Source: JAAYUD01 sp036846645
GTDB lineage: Bacteria > Bacteroidota > Bacteroidia > Bacteroidales > Bacteroidaceae
NCBI GenBank assembly: GCA_036846645.1
Contig: DAIUBN010000001.1
Span: 1-52,101, forward strand
Length of the DNA stretch: 52,101 bases
Direction of reading: 5' to 3'
Shown here: one piece after another, positions 34,454 to 43,147 of the stretch
Position numbering within the stretch: the stretch's first letter is position 1
How the letters are laid out: each line of letters opens with the position of its first letter
Translations under genes and position numbers: made by a program
Notes under the pieces: generated by a model
What the model was told of the DNA's origin: nothing
What the model saw: the letters and a program-made list of their open reading frames with translations, nothing else
The model's database searches: none

Positions 34454-35689
34454 CTATTCTACTTTTTTACAAGCGTTGCCTTTGAAGAACTTATCAATCT
34501 TTGCAACCTGATTACCTGGTACCACAACATGATGGTTTCCTAATGGGCTATTCAAGAAATAGCTGACCGGTGTATCTAATTTCATTCTAATCTGAGTACG
34601 ATAGAATGGAGTATAATTGGTATTCTCTACCAAATTGCCTGACGAAACAAAATATTGATCCAGGCACTCACCACCACATCTAACTATAGAATAATCCATA
34701 GCAGGAAGATAACCCTGAATAGAAACACTTTTCTTGGAAGCAAAATGATTGCGAAGGTCGAACTTCTCGGTCAAGTCCAGACCAACTGTGCAATGAGACA
34801 ATACAACTTCATTCTTTTGTTTGTCAATATGATTGATATTGACCATGAAACTGCTATTTCCAGTAATTGTCCGTATTGCAATCATCGTGAACAAAGCCTG
34901 CAAATCGCCTTCACAGCCAACAGTAAAGCCATCATCATTCATAAGAGCAGAAGCTAGACAGGCAGTGACAGGTATTTGAGCCAATATACGGTTGCAATTG
35001 ATAGATAGATTTTTCAATCCAAACTCATCGCACAACTGAACCAAAGCATGATATAGCTTGATAGAGTCGATGAGATCAGACGGTGAGCATTCTCTACATA
35101 GATTAGCCTGATTCATCAAAATAGGCACCTTATCAGTCACATCACTAGTTCTTATCTTCTTGAATCGATTAATCACTTCGTCAATTGGAATATCAACAAA
35201 TTCCAATCCCCAACGACGTTTAGTCAGAAGATAATCTATTCCACTCGATATTAATAATGGAGAAGGTGTACCCACCACTCCCACTTTAGTACCAATCAGC
35301 GAACGTTGAGCCATGAAGCAATCGTAAAGCAATTTGAGTTCTGAAATCACTTCATCCTTCTCGCCATAGACTACCTCACATTTGAAGCCATGCTGACGTA
35401 TCCAGGCAGAAGATTCAATTGCTGTAGGCAAACTGTTATCATAATCATCGGCAATAAGAATCAGAGGTCTATCGAGAGCTTCAATCTGTCTGACGAGCAA
35501 TGATTCAATACCTCCGATGGTCACAAATAATGCGACGAAGTCATCTGGACCAATTTTGTCCAATTCATCGGGCATTAGCAACTTCACATCGAATGCATTG
35601 CGAAGACCGGCCAATAGTTCTTTGTGTGCATCAAGAACAGCTGCTTGCCTATTGTTGATATTTGAAAACGTTATAAGTGAAATTTGCAT
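34454..35689 (-). CDS. L-fucose/L-arabinose isomerase-superfamily-like protein
   Basis: 411 aa cytoplasmic protein that looks like a relative of ketol isomerases such as FucI and AraA; I cannot name its reaction. Seen: Rossmann-like N-terminal region with ALFVTIGGIES near residue 53; LIGTKVGVVGTPSPLL near 131; VGCEGDLQAL with E260, matching the first metal-binding glutamate; SSFMVNINHID, then LSHC (H299); and near the C-terminus GNHHVVVPG (H386/H387), matching the last metal-binding histidine. In the family as I remember it the FMVN position usually has Asp (for example FMAD), here N284, so one metal ligand may be lost. The gene heads a two-gene unit with the PHP phosphatase under a consensus promoter. 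Confidence 0.65.
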   Translation of the reverse strand: MQISLITFSNINNRQAAVLDAHKELLAGLRNAFDVKLLMPDELDKIGPDDFVALFVTIGGIESLLVRQIEALDRPLILIADDYDNSLPTAIESSAWIRQHGFKCEVVYGEKDEVISELKLLYDCFMAQRSLIGTKVGVVGTPSPLLISSGIDYLLTKRRWGLEFVDIPIDEVINRFKKIRTSDVTDKVPILMNQANLCRECSPSDLIDSIKLYHALVQLCDEFGLKNLSINCNRILAQIPVTACLASALMNDDGFTVGCEGDLQALFTMIAIRTITGNSSFMVNINHIDKQKNEVVLSHCTVGLDLTEKFDLRNHFASKKSVSIQGYLPAMDYSIVRCGGECLDQYFVSSGNLVENTNYTPFYRTQIRMKLDTPVSYFLNSPLGNHHVVVPGNQVAKIDKFFKGNACKKVE

Positions 35690-35740
35690 GATATCCTAAA
35701 AATTAGAGTCTTTCTTATATGATAAATTCTTATCCTAATA

Positions 35741-35772
35741 CAAAGATACGATAAGCAATGTGGATGAGCAAA
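35741..35772 (-). promoter_or_regulatory. Full Bacteroidetes-type promoter for the isomerase-like/PHP unit
   Basis: Minus strand: TTTG (35772-35769), 20-bp spacer, TATCTTTG (35748-35741). Perfect match; ATG about 52 bp downstream. Confidence 0.75.
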
Positions 35773-35833
35773 AATAATACCTTTAAAATTCGTCATTATT
35801 TACTTAAAAGTATTCCAATAGAAAGAATATTCG

Positions 35834-35841
35834 TAATTTTG
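35834..35841 (+). promoter_or_regulatory. Putative -7 element for crcB
   Basis: TAATTTTG followed by C, about 42 bp before the crcB ATG; no clear -33. I do not see the conserved core of a fluoride riboswitch in this short leader. Confidence 0.5.
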
Positions 35842-35883
35842 CAAAGTTCAATATTATTTCAACATATAATAATGTGATTTCAG

Positions 35884-36261
35884 ATGATCAAGAATTTCAT
35901 TATAGTAGGTATTGGTAGCTTCTTTGGAGGAGGATGTCGTTATGTGCTATCTAAAGTGGTTCAAAATATGATAATATATTCGTTTCCACTCGGTACGATG
36001 GTTGTCAACATACTAGGTTGTTTCCTTATCGGACTTTTCTATGGTCTGTTTGAACGAGGTGGATTAATGAATATAGACCTCAAACTATTTCTTACAGTAG
36101 GATTCTGCGGTGGGTTTACCACCTTCTCTACTTTCATGAACGAGAACATGCAATTATTAAAAGACGGCAACTTCTTTTATGTATCACTCTACTTATGTAT
36201 CAGTCTCGTAGGAGGTTTGATAGCTTTATATTTAGGTCAATTGATTACAAAAATGATATAA
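35884..36261 (+). CDS. crcB: Fluoride ion exporter (Fluc/CrcB)
   Basis: Small four-helix membrane channel that exports fluoride; works as an antiparallel dimer. 125 aa, the normal length. Seen: GSFFGGGCRYVLSK in helix 1, GTMVVNILGCFLIGLFYG in helix 2 with the conserved asparagine, and GFCGGFTTFSTFMNE in helix 3 with the central Na+-site/phenylalanine-box motif. Followed 8 bp later by a DUF190 gene and then ybaK, likely as one operon. Confidence 0.94.
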   Translation: MIKNFIIVGIGSFFGGGCRYVLSKVVQNMIIYSFPLGTMVVNILGCFLIGLFYGLFERGGLMNIDLKLFLTVGFCGGFTTFSTFMNENMQLLKDGNFFYVSLYLCISLVGGLIALYLGQLITKMI

Positions 36262-36269
36262 TATCAACT

Positions 36270-36608
36270 ATGAGTACAAAAATATTAAAGTTTCATCTCA
36301 GCAATACAGATATCGTCAAACACAATTCGGTATACGAAACGATAGCTGTTTCTGCCAAACATTATGGACTGGCAGGGTGCACAGTTTATCAAGGTATAAT
36401 GGGATATGGTAGTAGCAGTCAGATGCACACCAATAAGTTCTGGGAACTCAATCAGAAAGTGCCTGTCGTTATCGAAATCATTGATGAAGAAGAAAAGCTG
36501 AAAGGATTCTTAGACAACATACTGCCTATGATAGAAAAGCTACCCAAAGGTTGTTTGATTACGATGCAGGATATAAATGTCATTCTGCAGAAGAAAGGAG
36601 ATAAATAA
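36270..36608 (+). CDS. DUF190 (PII-like) protein
   Basis: 112 aa protein of the DUF190 family, which has a GlnB/PII-like ferredoxin fold. Seen: KILKFHLSNTDIVKHNSVYETI, then the family signature HYGLAGCTVYQGIMGYGSSS and VPVVIEIIDEEEKL. The start at 36270 follows the crcB stop; an earlier in-frame ATG at 36195 would overlap crcB by 67 bp and adds residues foreign to the family. crcB and DUF190 genes are often neighbours, so a role linked to fluoride export or as a signal-binding regulator of CrcB is plausible but unproven. Confidence 0.85.
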   Translation: MSTKILKFHLSNTDIVKHNSVYETIAVSAKHYGLAGCTVYQGIMGYGSSSQMHTNKFWELNQKVPVVIEIIDEEEKLKGFLDNILPMIEKLPKGCLITMQDINVILQKKGDK

Positions 36609-36611
36609 CAA

Positions 36612-37088
36612 ATGAAGAAATTAGCCAAAACAAATGCTGCCCGACTGTTGGACAGAGATAAGGTAGAATATGAATTAATACCCTACGAAGTAGACGAGAA
36701 CGATTTGAGTGCCACTCATGTAGCGGCAAGTCTTGGAGAGAATATCGACCAAGTATTCAAGACGCTTGTACTCAAAGGAGATAAGACCGGTCATTTTGTA
36801 TGCGTAGTGCCTGGCGAAGAAGAAGTTAATCTCAAACTGGCAGCCAAAGAATCGGGCAACAAGAGTTGCGACCTCATACCGATGAAAGAACTACTGCCAA
36901 CTACCGGCTATATAAGAGGTGGTTGTTCGCCGATTGGTATGAAAAAACTCCTCCCTACATTTATTCATGAAAGTTGCAAATGTCAACCGTACATCTTTGT
37001 TAGTGCCGGAATTCGGGGGTTACAGATAAAAATAAAGCCCGAAGACCTTATTTTTGAAGTAAAAGCGAAAGTTTGTGCACTTTTTTAA
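36612..37088 (+). CDS. ybaK: Cys-tRNA(Pro)/Cys-tRNA(Cys) deacylase YbaK
   Basis: Trans-editing factor that hydrolyses Cys wrongly attached to tRNA(Pro). 158 aa. Seen: KTNAARLLDRDKVEYELIPYE at the N-terminus, VFKTLVLKGDKTG with the conserved lysine, and the YbaK signature GYIRGGCSPIGMKK, followed by IFVSAGIRGLQIKI. Last gene of the crcB-DUF190-ybaK unit, starting 3 bp after the DUF190 stop. A proS gene is also in the window (49825-51306) but far away. Confidence 0.92.
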   Translation: MKKLAKTNAARLLDRDKVEYELIPYEVDENDLSATHVAASLGENIDQVFKTLVLKGDKTGHFVCVVPGEEEVNLKLAAKESGNKSCDLIPMKELLPTTGYIRGGCSPIGMKKLLPTFIHESCKCQPYIFVSAGIRGLQIKIKPEDLIFEVKAKVCALF

Positions 37089-37109
37089 TGGATATATAAA
37101 TGAAAAGAT

Positions 37110-37117
37110 TAACTTTG
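37110..37117 (+). promoter_or_regulatory. Putative -7 element for the peptide transporter gene
   Basis: TAACTTTG, 45 bp before the ATG; upstream only a T-run (37081-37086) near the -33 position. Confidence 0.5.
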
Positions 37118-37162
37118 TGCACGAATTAAAATTTAATATTAATTTTTAGATAATCAAATACT

Positions 37163-38680
37163 ATGTTTGAAGGTCAACCTAAAGGGCTATACGCTTTGGC
37201 GTTAGCAAATACTGGCGAGCGTTTTGGATATTATACGATGCTCGCAATTTTCGTTTTGTTTCTGAAAGCTAATTTCGGATTTTCTGTAGCAGTAGCTGGC
37301 ACAATCTATTCCACTTTCCTTGCTCTAGTCTATTTCTTACCGTTTATCGGTGGTATTTTGGCAGATAAGTTTGGATATGGCAAGATGGTCACTATCGGTA
37401 TCATTGTTATGTTTGCAGGTTATCTGCTACTTGCAGTTCCTGCTGGTAGTGGTACAATCGCCGTTGCCTTAATGCTCGGTGCATTGTTGATGATTTGTTC
37501 CGGTACTGGTTTATTCAAAGGGAACTTACAGGTGATGGTCGGCAATCTATATGATGCCCCCGAATATGCTGCTCGTCGAGATTCTGCATTCAGTATATTC
37601 TACATGGCTATTAATATTGGTGCCTTGTTTGCTCCAACAGCTGCTGTAGCTATTATGAATTATGCTCAAAAGAACTTTGGTGTAAGTGTCAACGACTCTT
37701 ACCACTTTGCATTTGGTGTAGCATGTATCTCTTTGATTGTTTCAATGGCTATATATTATGGTTGTCGTCGTACTTTCAAACATGTTGAGAGCAGCTCTAA
37801 AGAGAAAGCTAAAGAAGGAGAAAAAATAGAAGAGCTCTCACCAAAAGAAACAAAAGATCGTATTGTAGCTCTTGTTTTGGTATTCGCAGTAGTTATTTTC
37901 TTCTGGATGGCATTCCACCAGAATGGTTTGACATTGACACTGTTTGCCGATTCTTTCACAGCTAAGAGTGCTTCTGGTGCAGAAGGTATGATGTTCAATG
38001 TTGGTAATCTATTGCTAGTTATCTTCATCGTTTATTCATTATTCTCTTTCTTCCAGGCCAAGACAGGCAAAACAAAGATTATCTCGGCTCTTATCATTGT
38101 AGCTGCTGCTGCATGGTTGGGCATCAATTATAGCAATTCCGGTTCTGTAGAAATCGATGCTCCTATCTTCCAACAATTCAATCCTTGCTTTGTTGTCGCA
38201 TTGACTCCAGTTTCTATGGCGCTGTTTGGATGGCTTGCCAAGAAAGGTAAAGAGCCATCTGCACCACGCAAGATTGGTTATGGTATGATGGTTGCAGCTT
38301 GCGGATATGTTCTGATGACAATTGCTTCTATCGGTTTGCTTAGTCCAAACGCACAAGACGCTGCTGTTAAAGCAGGTACAGCAAGCTTCGTATCACCCGA
38401 CTGGTTGGTATCTACTTATTTGGTACTTACTTTTGGTGAGTTGTTGTTATCCCCAATGGGTATTTCATTCGTTTCTAAAGTAGCTCCTCCAAAATACAAA
38501 GGTATGATGATGGGTGGATGGTTCGTAGCAACAGCTATTGGTAACTACCTTACCAGTGTAGCTTCTTGGTTGTGGGGTGATCTTCCTGTATATGTTGTAT
38601 GGGGTGTTCTTATTTCACTCTGTCTCATTGCTGCTTTGTTCATCTTCTCTATCATGAAGAAGCTCGAGAAGGTTTGCTAA
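37163..38680 (+). CDS. POT family proton-coupled di/tripeptide transporter
   Basis: Inner-membrane MFS transporter importing di- and tripeptides with protons. 505 aa with about 12-14 hydrophobic helices. Seen: the POT signature near the N-terminus, NTGERFGYYTM (the E-x-E-R-F-x-Y-Y proton-coupling motif in the variant TGERFGYY), FIGGILADKFGYGK after helix 2, and the second POT motif region FSIFYMAINIGALFAP. The central cytoplasmic linker (about residues 205-230) is charged. Downstream is a very clear rho-independent terminator. Peptide uptake fits a proteolytic gut anaerobe and the pepD gene further on. Confidence 0.93.
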   Translation: MFEGQPKGLYALALANTGERFGYYTMLAIFVLFLKANFGFSVAVAGTIYSTFLALVYFLPFIGGILADKFGYGKMVTIGIIVMFAGYLLLAVPAGSGTIAVALMLGALLMICSGTGLFKGNLQVMVGNLYDAPEYAARRDSAFSIFYMAINIGALFAPTAAVAIMNYAQKNFGVSVNDSYHFAFGVACISLIVSMAIYYGCRRTFKHVESSSKEKAKEGEKIEELSPKETKDRIVALVLVFAVVIFFWMAFHQNGLTLTLFADSFTAKSASGAEGMMFNVGNLLLVIFIVYSLFSFFQAKTGKTKIISALIIVAAAAWLGINYSNSGSVEIDAPIFQQFNPCFVVALTPVSMALFGWLAKKGKEPSAPRKIGYGMMVAACGYVLMTIASIGLLSPNAQDAAVKAGTASFVSPDWLVSTYLVLTFGELLLSPMGISFVSKVAPPKYKGMMMGGWFVATAIGNYLTSVASWLWGDLPVYVVWGVLISLCLIAALFIFSIMKKLEKVC

Positions 38681-38719
38681 CCTATATTATATGAACTTTC
38701 ATTTTTAAAATAGATAGTT

Positions 38720-38760
38720 ACCGTTTTAGTGAGTCAGTGATTCGCTAAAACGGTTTTTTT
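38720..38760 (+). terminator. Strong rho-independent terminator
   Basis: 13-bp stem (38720-38732 with 38742-38754, one G-T wobble) around a 9-nt loop, followed by TTTTTTT (38754-38760). Ends the peptide transporter transcript. Confidence 0.85.
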
Positions 38761-38804
38761 ATGAAAGTATCATCAATCGAATTTATTTTTAAAACCATAC
38801 TTAT

Positions 38805-41252
38805 ATGAAGAAATTGTTTATTTGTGTTATGGCCGTCATATTAATGATGCCGGCAGCATTCGCAGACAAGAAAGACAAAAACAAAAAAGTAGAAACTGCT
38901 ACTCCAGCTGTTACACAACCAACAGTAGTCAAAGAAGGATTATTTACCGTGTCAAAAACCAAGACAGATTGGTATCTGGAAATTCCCGATTCTATCTTAG
39001 GTCGTTTTATTCTTGCTGTAACAAGATATACATCAACACCTGTTGGTGCCGGTGCATACGGTGGCGAAATGGTTAACGACCAGACAGTCTATTTCGAAAA
39101 GAACAATGGCAAAATTATGTTGCGCACATTGGTTCTCGGAGCAAAAGCAGACAACGATAAGTCGGAAATTGAAAAAGCTGTAAAGATAAGTAGTGAAGAC
39201 CCAATCGTTGCAGCATTCAAAATAGAATCTTCGAGCAATAATCGTTCACGTATCAACGTCACCAAGTTATTTACCGATGATACACAGATTTTCTCTATGC
39301 CCAACCGCTTAAAGAAAAACTTTAATCTAGGTGGATTATTGCCCGACCGTTGCTACATCACTGATATTCATACCTTCCCTATTAATACAGAAGTAAAGAC
39401 AGTAAAGACATACTCTTATTTCGCACCCGAAAGAAGTGCAATGTCGGCCATGATGCCGCAGATGTCTAAAAATCTGATGTCAGGCGATTTGACAGGTAAT
39501 GTAACTTATTCATTCAATACTTCTTTCGTATTACTTCCTAAAGAGCCCATGAGAAAACGTCTAGCTGATTCGCGTGTCGGCTATTTCTCTGATAGCTATA
39601 CGCTCTATTCGGACAAACAACAAAACGTTAAGGATATAGAATTCATCACTCGTTGGAGACTTGAACCTAAACCCGAAGATGTAGAGAAGATGAAACGTGG
39701 CGAATTGGTAGAGCCTATCAAACCTATCGTTTATTATATTGACCCCGCTACTCCGAAACAATGGCGCAAATACCTCATTGCAGGTGTCAACGACTGGCAG
39801 AAAGCTTTCGAGAAAGCTGGATTCAAAAACGCTATCATGGCCAAAGAATGGCCCGAAAATGACTCAACAATGAGTATGGAAGATGCTCGTTACTCTTGCA
39901 TCCGTTACTTGGCATCAGATATTGAGAATGCTTACGGACCACAAGTTCACGACCCTCGCAGTGGCGAAATCATCGAGAGCCATATCTGTTGGTATCACAA
40001 CGTCATGGAATTGGTTCACGATTGGTATATGATTCAGGCCGGTTGCATTGACAAACGCGCCCAGAAGATGAAATATGACGAAGAATTGATGGGTGACCTT
40101 ATACGCTTCGTATCTTCTCACGAAGTAGGTCACACATTAGGTTTGCGTCACAACATGGGTTCTAGCAGTACCACTCCTGTAGAGAAACTGCGCGATAAAG
40201 CTTGGGTAGAAGCCAACGGTCACACTCCTTCTATTATGGACTATGCCCGTTTCAACTATGTAGCTCAGCCCGAAGATAATATCAGCAAAGAAGGTATATA
40301 TCCCCGCATCGGCGATTATGATAAATGGGCCATTGAGTTTGGATACAAACCTTGCCTCAATAACGAGACCGAAGAGCAAGATAGATTGAACAACAATAAA
40401 GAGATTGTGAAACGCCTGAAAGAGAATCCACGTTTGTATTTCGGTACATACGAATCTATCGGCAACTACTCTTACGACTTCTTAGATCCTCGTTGCCAGT
40501 CAGAAGATTTGGGTGACAATGCTATGAAAGCCAGTGAATATGGCATTAAGAATCTGAAACGCGAAATGAAGCTTCTTCCTCAGTGGACATACGAAGAAGG
40601 TGATATGAACACAAATCTGAAACGAGTTTACGAGAATATTGTCGGTCAATTAGCTCGCTATTTTGGTCATGTCAGTACCAATATCGGTGGCGTTTATCGT
40701 AATATGACCAGTGTTGAACAACCTGAAAAGGGCTATACAGCAGTAAGCAAAGCTACACAGCAGTCGGCTCTCAACTTCTTGAATACTAATATCTTTAACG
40801 AACCTACATGGCTTACCGGTGAAGATTATATGTATCGTTTTACTGGTGACCCACAGAGTTATTCTAAACATTTGGCTTCTAGAGTAATCGGTACTCTAAC
40901 TTCATTGACAACTCTCAACCGCATGGTTCAATATGAAAACGCTTCTCCAGCCAACTATAAAGGTCAAGATTATTTCAATGATCTCACTAAAATGGTATTT
41001 AGCGAATTGTATGGTAAGAGTGGCAAGATATCAACCTATCGCCGCTACTTGCAACAGCAATTCGTAAAATCGGCTATTGACCAAATTAATACCAAAGGTG
41101 TTAGTTCGGATGCACGTGCAATCGAACTCAATCAGATGCTCAACCTTCGCAAAAGAGCTTTGGCTACAGCAGCTACAACAACAGACAGTATGACAAAAAT
41201 GCACCTTAATGACATCGCATTGCAAATAGAAAAAGAATTATTACCAAAATAA
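38805..41252 (+). CDS. Secreted zinc-dependent metalloprotease (DUF5117-type)
   Basis: 815 aa predicted exported metallopeptidase. Signal peptide MKKLFICVMAVILMMPAAFA. After a lysine-rich linker the N-terminal region (about 40-300) resembles DUF5118/DUF5117 (GGEMVNDQTVYFEKNNGKIMLR split around 85-105; FSMPNRLKKNF). The metzincin-type active site is H439-E440 in HEVGHTLGLRH, with ligands H439, H443 and H449. A Met follows in SIMDYARFNY, consistent with a Met-turn. The C-terminal 300 residues are helical with no named domain known to me. Common in Bacteroidetes; natural substrate unknown. It is flanked by strong terminators on both sides, so it is a single-gene unit, though I cannot see a clear -7 element. 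Confidence 0.88.
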   Translation: MKKLFICVMAVILMMPAAFADKKDKNKKVETATPAVTQPTVVKEGLFTVSKTKTDWYLEIPDSILGRFILAVTRYTSTPVGAGAYGGEMVNDQTVYFEKNNGKIMLRTLVLGAKADNDKSEIEKAVKISSEDPIVAAFKIESSSNNRSRINVTKLFTDDTQIFSMPNRLKKNFNLGGLLPDRCYITDIHTFPINTEVKTVKTYSYFAPERSAMSAMMPQMSKNLMSGDLTGNVTYSFNTSFVLLPKEPMRKRLADSRVGYFSDSYTLYSDKQQNVKDIEFITRWRLEPKPEDVEKMKRGELVEPIKPIVYYIDPATPKQWRKYLIAGVNDWQKAFEKAGFKNAIMAKEWPENDSTMSMEDARYSCIRYLASDIENAYGPQVHDPRSGEIIESHICWYHNVMELVHDWYMIQAGCIDKRAQKMKYDEELMGDLIRFVSSHEVGHTLGLRHNMGSSSTTPVEKLRDKAWVEANGHTPSIMDYARFNYVAQPEDNISKEGIYPRIGDYDKWAIEFGYKPCLNNETEEQDRLNNNKEIVKRLKENPRLYFGTYESIGNYSYDFLDPRCQSEDLGDNAMKASEYGIKNLKREMKLLPQWTYEEGDMNTNLKRVYENIVGQLARYFGHVSTNIGGVYRNMTSVEQPEKGYTAVSKATQQSALNFLNTNIFNEPTWLTGEDYMYRFTGDPQSYSKHLASRVIGTLTSLTTLNRMVQYENASPANYKGQDYFNDLTKMVFSELYGKSGKISTYRRYLQQQFVKSAIDQINTKGVSSDARAIELNQMLNLRKRALATAATTTDSMTKMHLNDIALQIEKELLPK

Positions 41253-41278
41253 TTATCATTCTTGAATTTAAACGAAGT

Positions 41279-41312
41279 AAAGGGGGATGTAGCAGTGGTT
41301 ACATCCCCCTTT
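41279..41312. terminator. Bidirectional terminator hairpin
   Basis: Perfect 13-bp stem with a GGGGG/CCCCC core (41279-41291 with 41300-41312) and an 8-nt loop, lying between the convergent metalloprotease and AAA ATPase genes; A and T at the stem ends serve either direction. Confidence 0.8.
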
Positions 41313-41329
41313 CAAATTAAAAAACAAAA

Positions 41330-43027
41330 TCAGAAACCAATTCTTCTTCTCTCGCTAATGCTATTAGAAATCGATTCTGTGTTGCAGAAATCTTGAATAG
41401 TAGACAATGCCACTCTCTTACCTGTCAGAATCTCGTGAACGGTATACTTTCTGGCAATATTTTCTATCTGTCCTCCGCTGAAATTGTATTTTGCAGCCAA
41501 TACTTTGACATCGGCACTCTTCAGTTTCGGAATCATCGTTTTCCAGATATTCATTTTGGCTTCCACGCTTGGTTTATCGAATTTTATCTTATACAAGAAA
41601 CGTCTTTCGAAAGCCGTATCCATATTGCTGGCCAGATTGGTAGTAGCAATCAATATACCATCCAAGGCTTCCATCTGCTCCAAGATAATATTCTGAATGG
41701 TATTCTCCGACTTGTCTACCGCCATTCGAGCTCCCACTCTACGTTTGTTGAATATGGCATCGGCCTCGTTGAAGAGCAATATAGGCGCTACTTCCATATC
41801 CTGTACACATTTTGCATAGCGGTCGAAGATCTCTTTTACATTCTTCTCGCTCTCTCCCACCCACATGCTACGCAGTTCGGCGATATTGACTTGCATAATA
41901 TCCCTTCCTGTAGCTTTGGCCAACTGATAAACAGTCTCGGTTTTGCCTGTACCTGGAGTGCCATAAAATAGGCAAGCGAAACCTTTGCGCATGCCGCTAC
42001 TTTCGAGTCGGGAACGAATCTTTTCGAAACGTTCGGGCATGAGCAATGACTTGAGTTGCTTTATCTCTTTCTCCTCACGAGGATTATAATACATACTCTT
42101 TTCAGTCAGATCAATACTGAATGTCAGGTCACTTGGTTTAGTAGCTACCCTATTGAAACACAAATCATCTAGCAACTCTTTCTTGGCATAATCAGTGAGT
42201 TTGAAAGCCTGACGATCGGCAAATCCCTCTTGAAAAGCATATTCAATCAAATTATTGCAGATCAAAGAATTTGAACCACTATACAATGCGATTTTAACCG
42301 AGTTGAGTATCAACTTATCATCAAATATATCTTCAAAGTCGTGTATACCAATCATATCATCGTTGTTATCAACGAATAAATGACAGAATATCATCAACAA
42401 CAGCCTATTATTTTCATCTTTAATCTGTAAGCTCTTGAATTTACTGACAAACAGCAACTTTTCATTCTGTTCGAGCAAAAAATCGATCTCGCCCAAAAGC
42501 TCTCTAGTTGTCAGTTCTTCGTCCTCACGTTGCTCGAATAAATCATCAATTATAGTAAAGAACTCTGTGATATTCAAATCAGCATGACTTTGTGGTACAT
42601 ACTTTCTATTACGTTTCAATGCTTCTATCACATTCATTGAAATACGAAACGTCACTTTCTTAAAACGGTGAGAGCAACGAATAAGTTTCTTAGTTGCAAG
42701 TTCGTCCAAATCGTTTAAGTAGTTGAGCAACTTAACATTGCGGCATTTCAGATGTGACGAAATATCCGACAGTTCAATATTGTCTTTATTGCTATTATCA
42801 ACCAGAATAGAAAACAGAATAGATTGAATAGGCGTAATGTCCAATACACCACAAACGTATTGGATAAAAGGTTCTGCCTCTGTATAGAAGCTGTCGCTCA
42901 GGTTGGATTCCTCTGACAATTGAACAATTTGTTCAATAGCACCGAGAAGAGTTAATTCTTCATTCGTCTTAGATTTAGATACTTCCATCTTTTTCATGTT
43001 TTGGCCAGCGATTTTTAAAGTCTTCAT
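41330..43027 (-). CDS. AAA family ATPase with uncharacterised N-terminal region
   Basis: 565 aa cytoplasmic ATPase. The last 240 residues are a classical AAA domain: Walker A GTPGTGKTE (356-364), pore-loop-like MWVGESEKNV, Walker B ILLFNEADAIF (416-426) where the usual Asp is N420 and Glu421 is kept, sensor 1 IATTN, and arginine fingers R475/R476. The first 300 residues are acidic, mostly helical, with no domain I recognise; SSHLKCRNVKLLNYLNDLDELATKKLI (split near 91-115) looks like a winged-helix-type segment. Such orphan AAA proteins may remodel protein complexes. Single-gene unit between the metalloprotease terminator and a repeat-bearing 376-bp gap. Could belong to a stress or chaperone function; not determinable here. 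Confidence 0.82.
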   Translation of the reverse strand: MKTLKIAGQNMKKMEVSKSKTNEELTLLGAIEQIVQLSEESNLSDSFYTEAEPFIQYVCGVLDITPIQSILFSILVDNSNKDNIELSDISSHLKCRNVKLLNYLNDLDELATKKLIRCSHRFKKVTFRISMNVIEALKRNRKYVPQSHADLNITEFFTIIDDLFEQREDEELTTRELLGEIDFLLEQNEKLLFVSKFKSLQIKDENNRLLLMIFCHLFVDNNDDMIGIHDFEDIFDDKLILNSVKIALYSGSNSLICNNLIEYAFQEGFADRQAFKLTDYAKKELLDDLCFNRVATKPSDLTFSIDLTEKSMYYNPREEKEIKQLKSLLMPERFEKIRSRLESSGMRKGFACLFYGTPGTGKTETVYQLAKATGRDIMQVNIAELRSMWVGESEKNVKEIFDRYAKCVQDMEVAPILLFNEADAIFNKRRVGARMAVDKSENTIQNIILEQMEALDGILIATTNLASNMDTAFERRFLYKIKFDKPSVEAKMNIWKTMIPKLKSADVKVLAAKYNFSGGQIENIARKYTVHEILTGKRVALSTIQDFCNTESISNSISERRRIGF

Positions 43028-43147
43028 ATTTTTTGTTTTTTAATTCGGGTACAAAGATGTGTCAAACCTGAGACAAAAGATGACACACATTGAAGAAAAG
43101 TAGCTCGATTGATGAATATAAAGCTGATTCTTCTTGTAGTAAAGTTC

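Noticed and set aside
35690..35883. Fluoride riboswitch before crcB
   Set aside because: The leader is only about 40 nt and AT-rich, with no visible pseudoknot or conserved core.
36195..36269. Earlier ATG for the DUF190 gene
   Set aside because: It would overlap crcB by 67 bp, and the family N-terminus begins at 36270.
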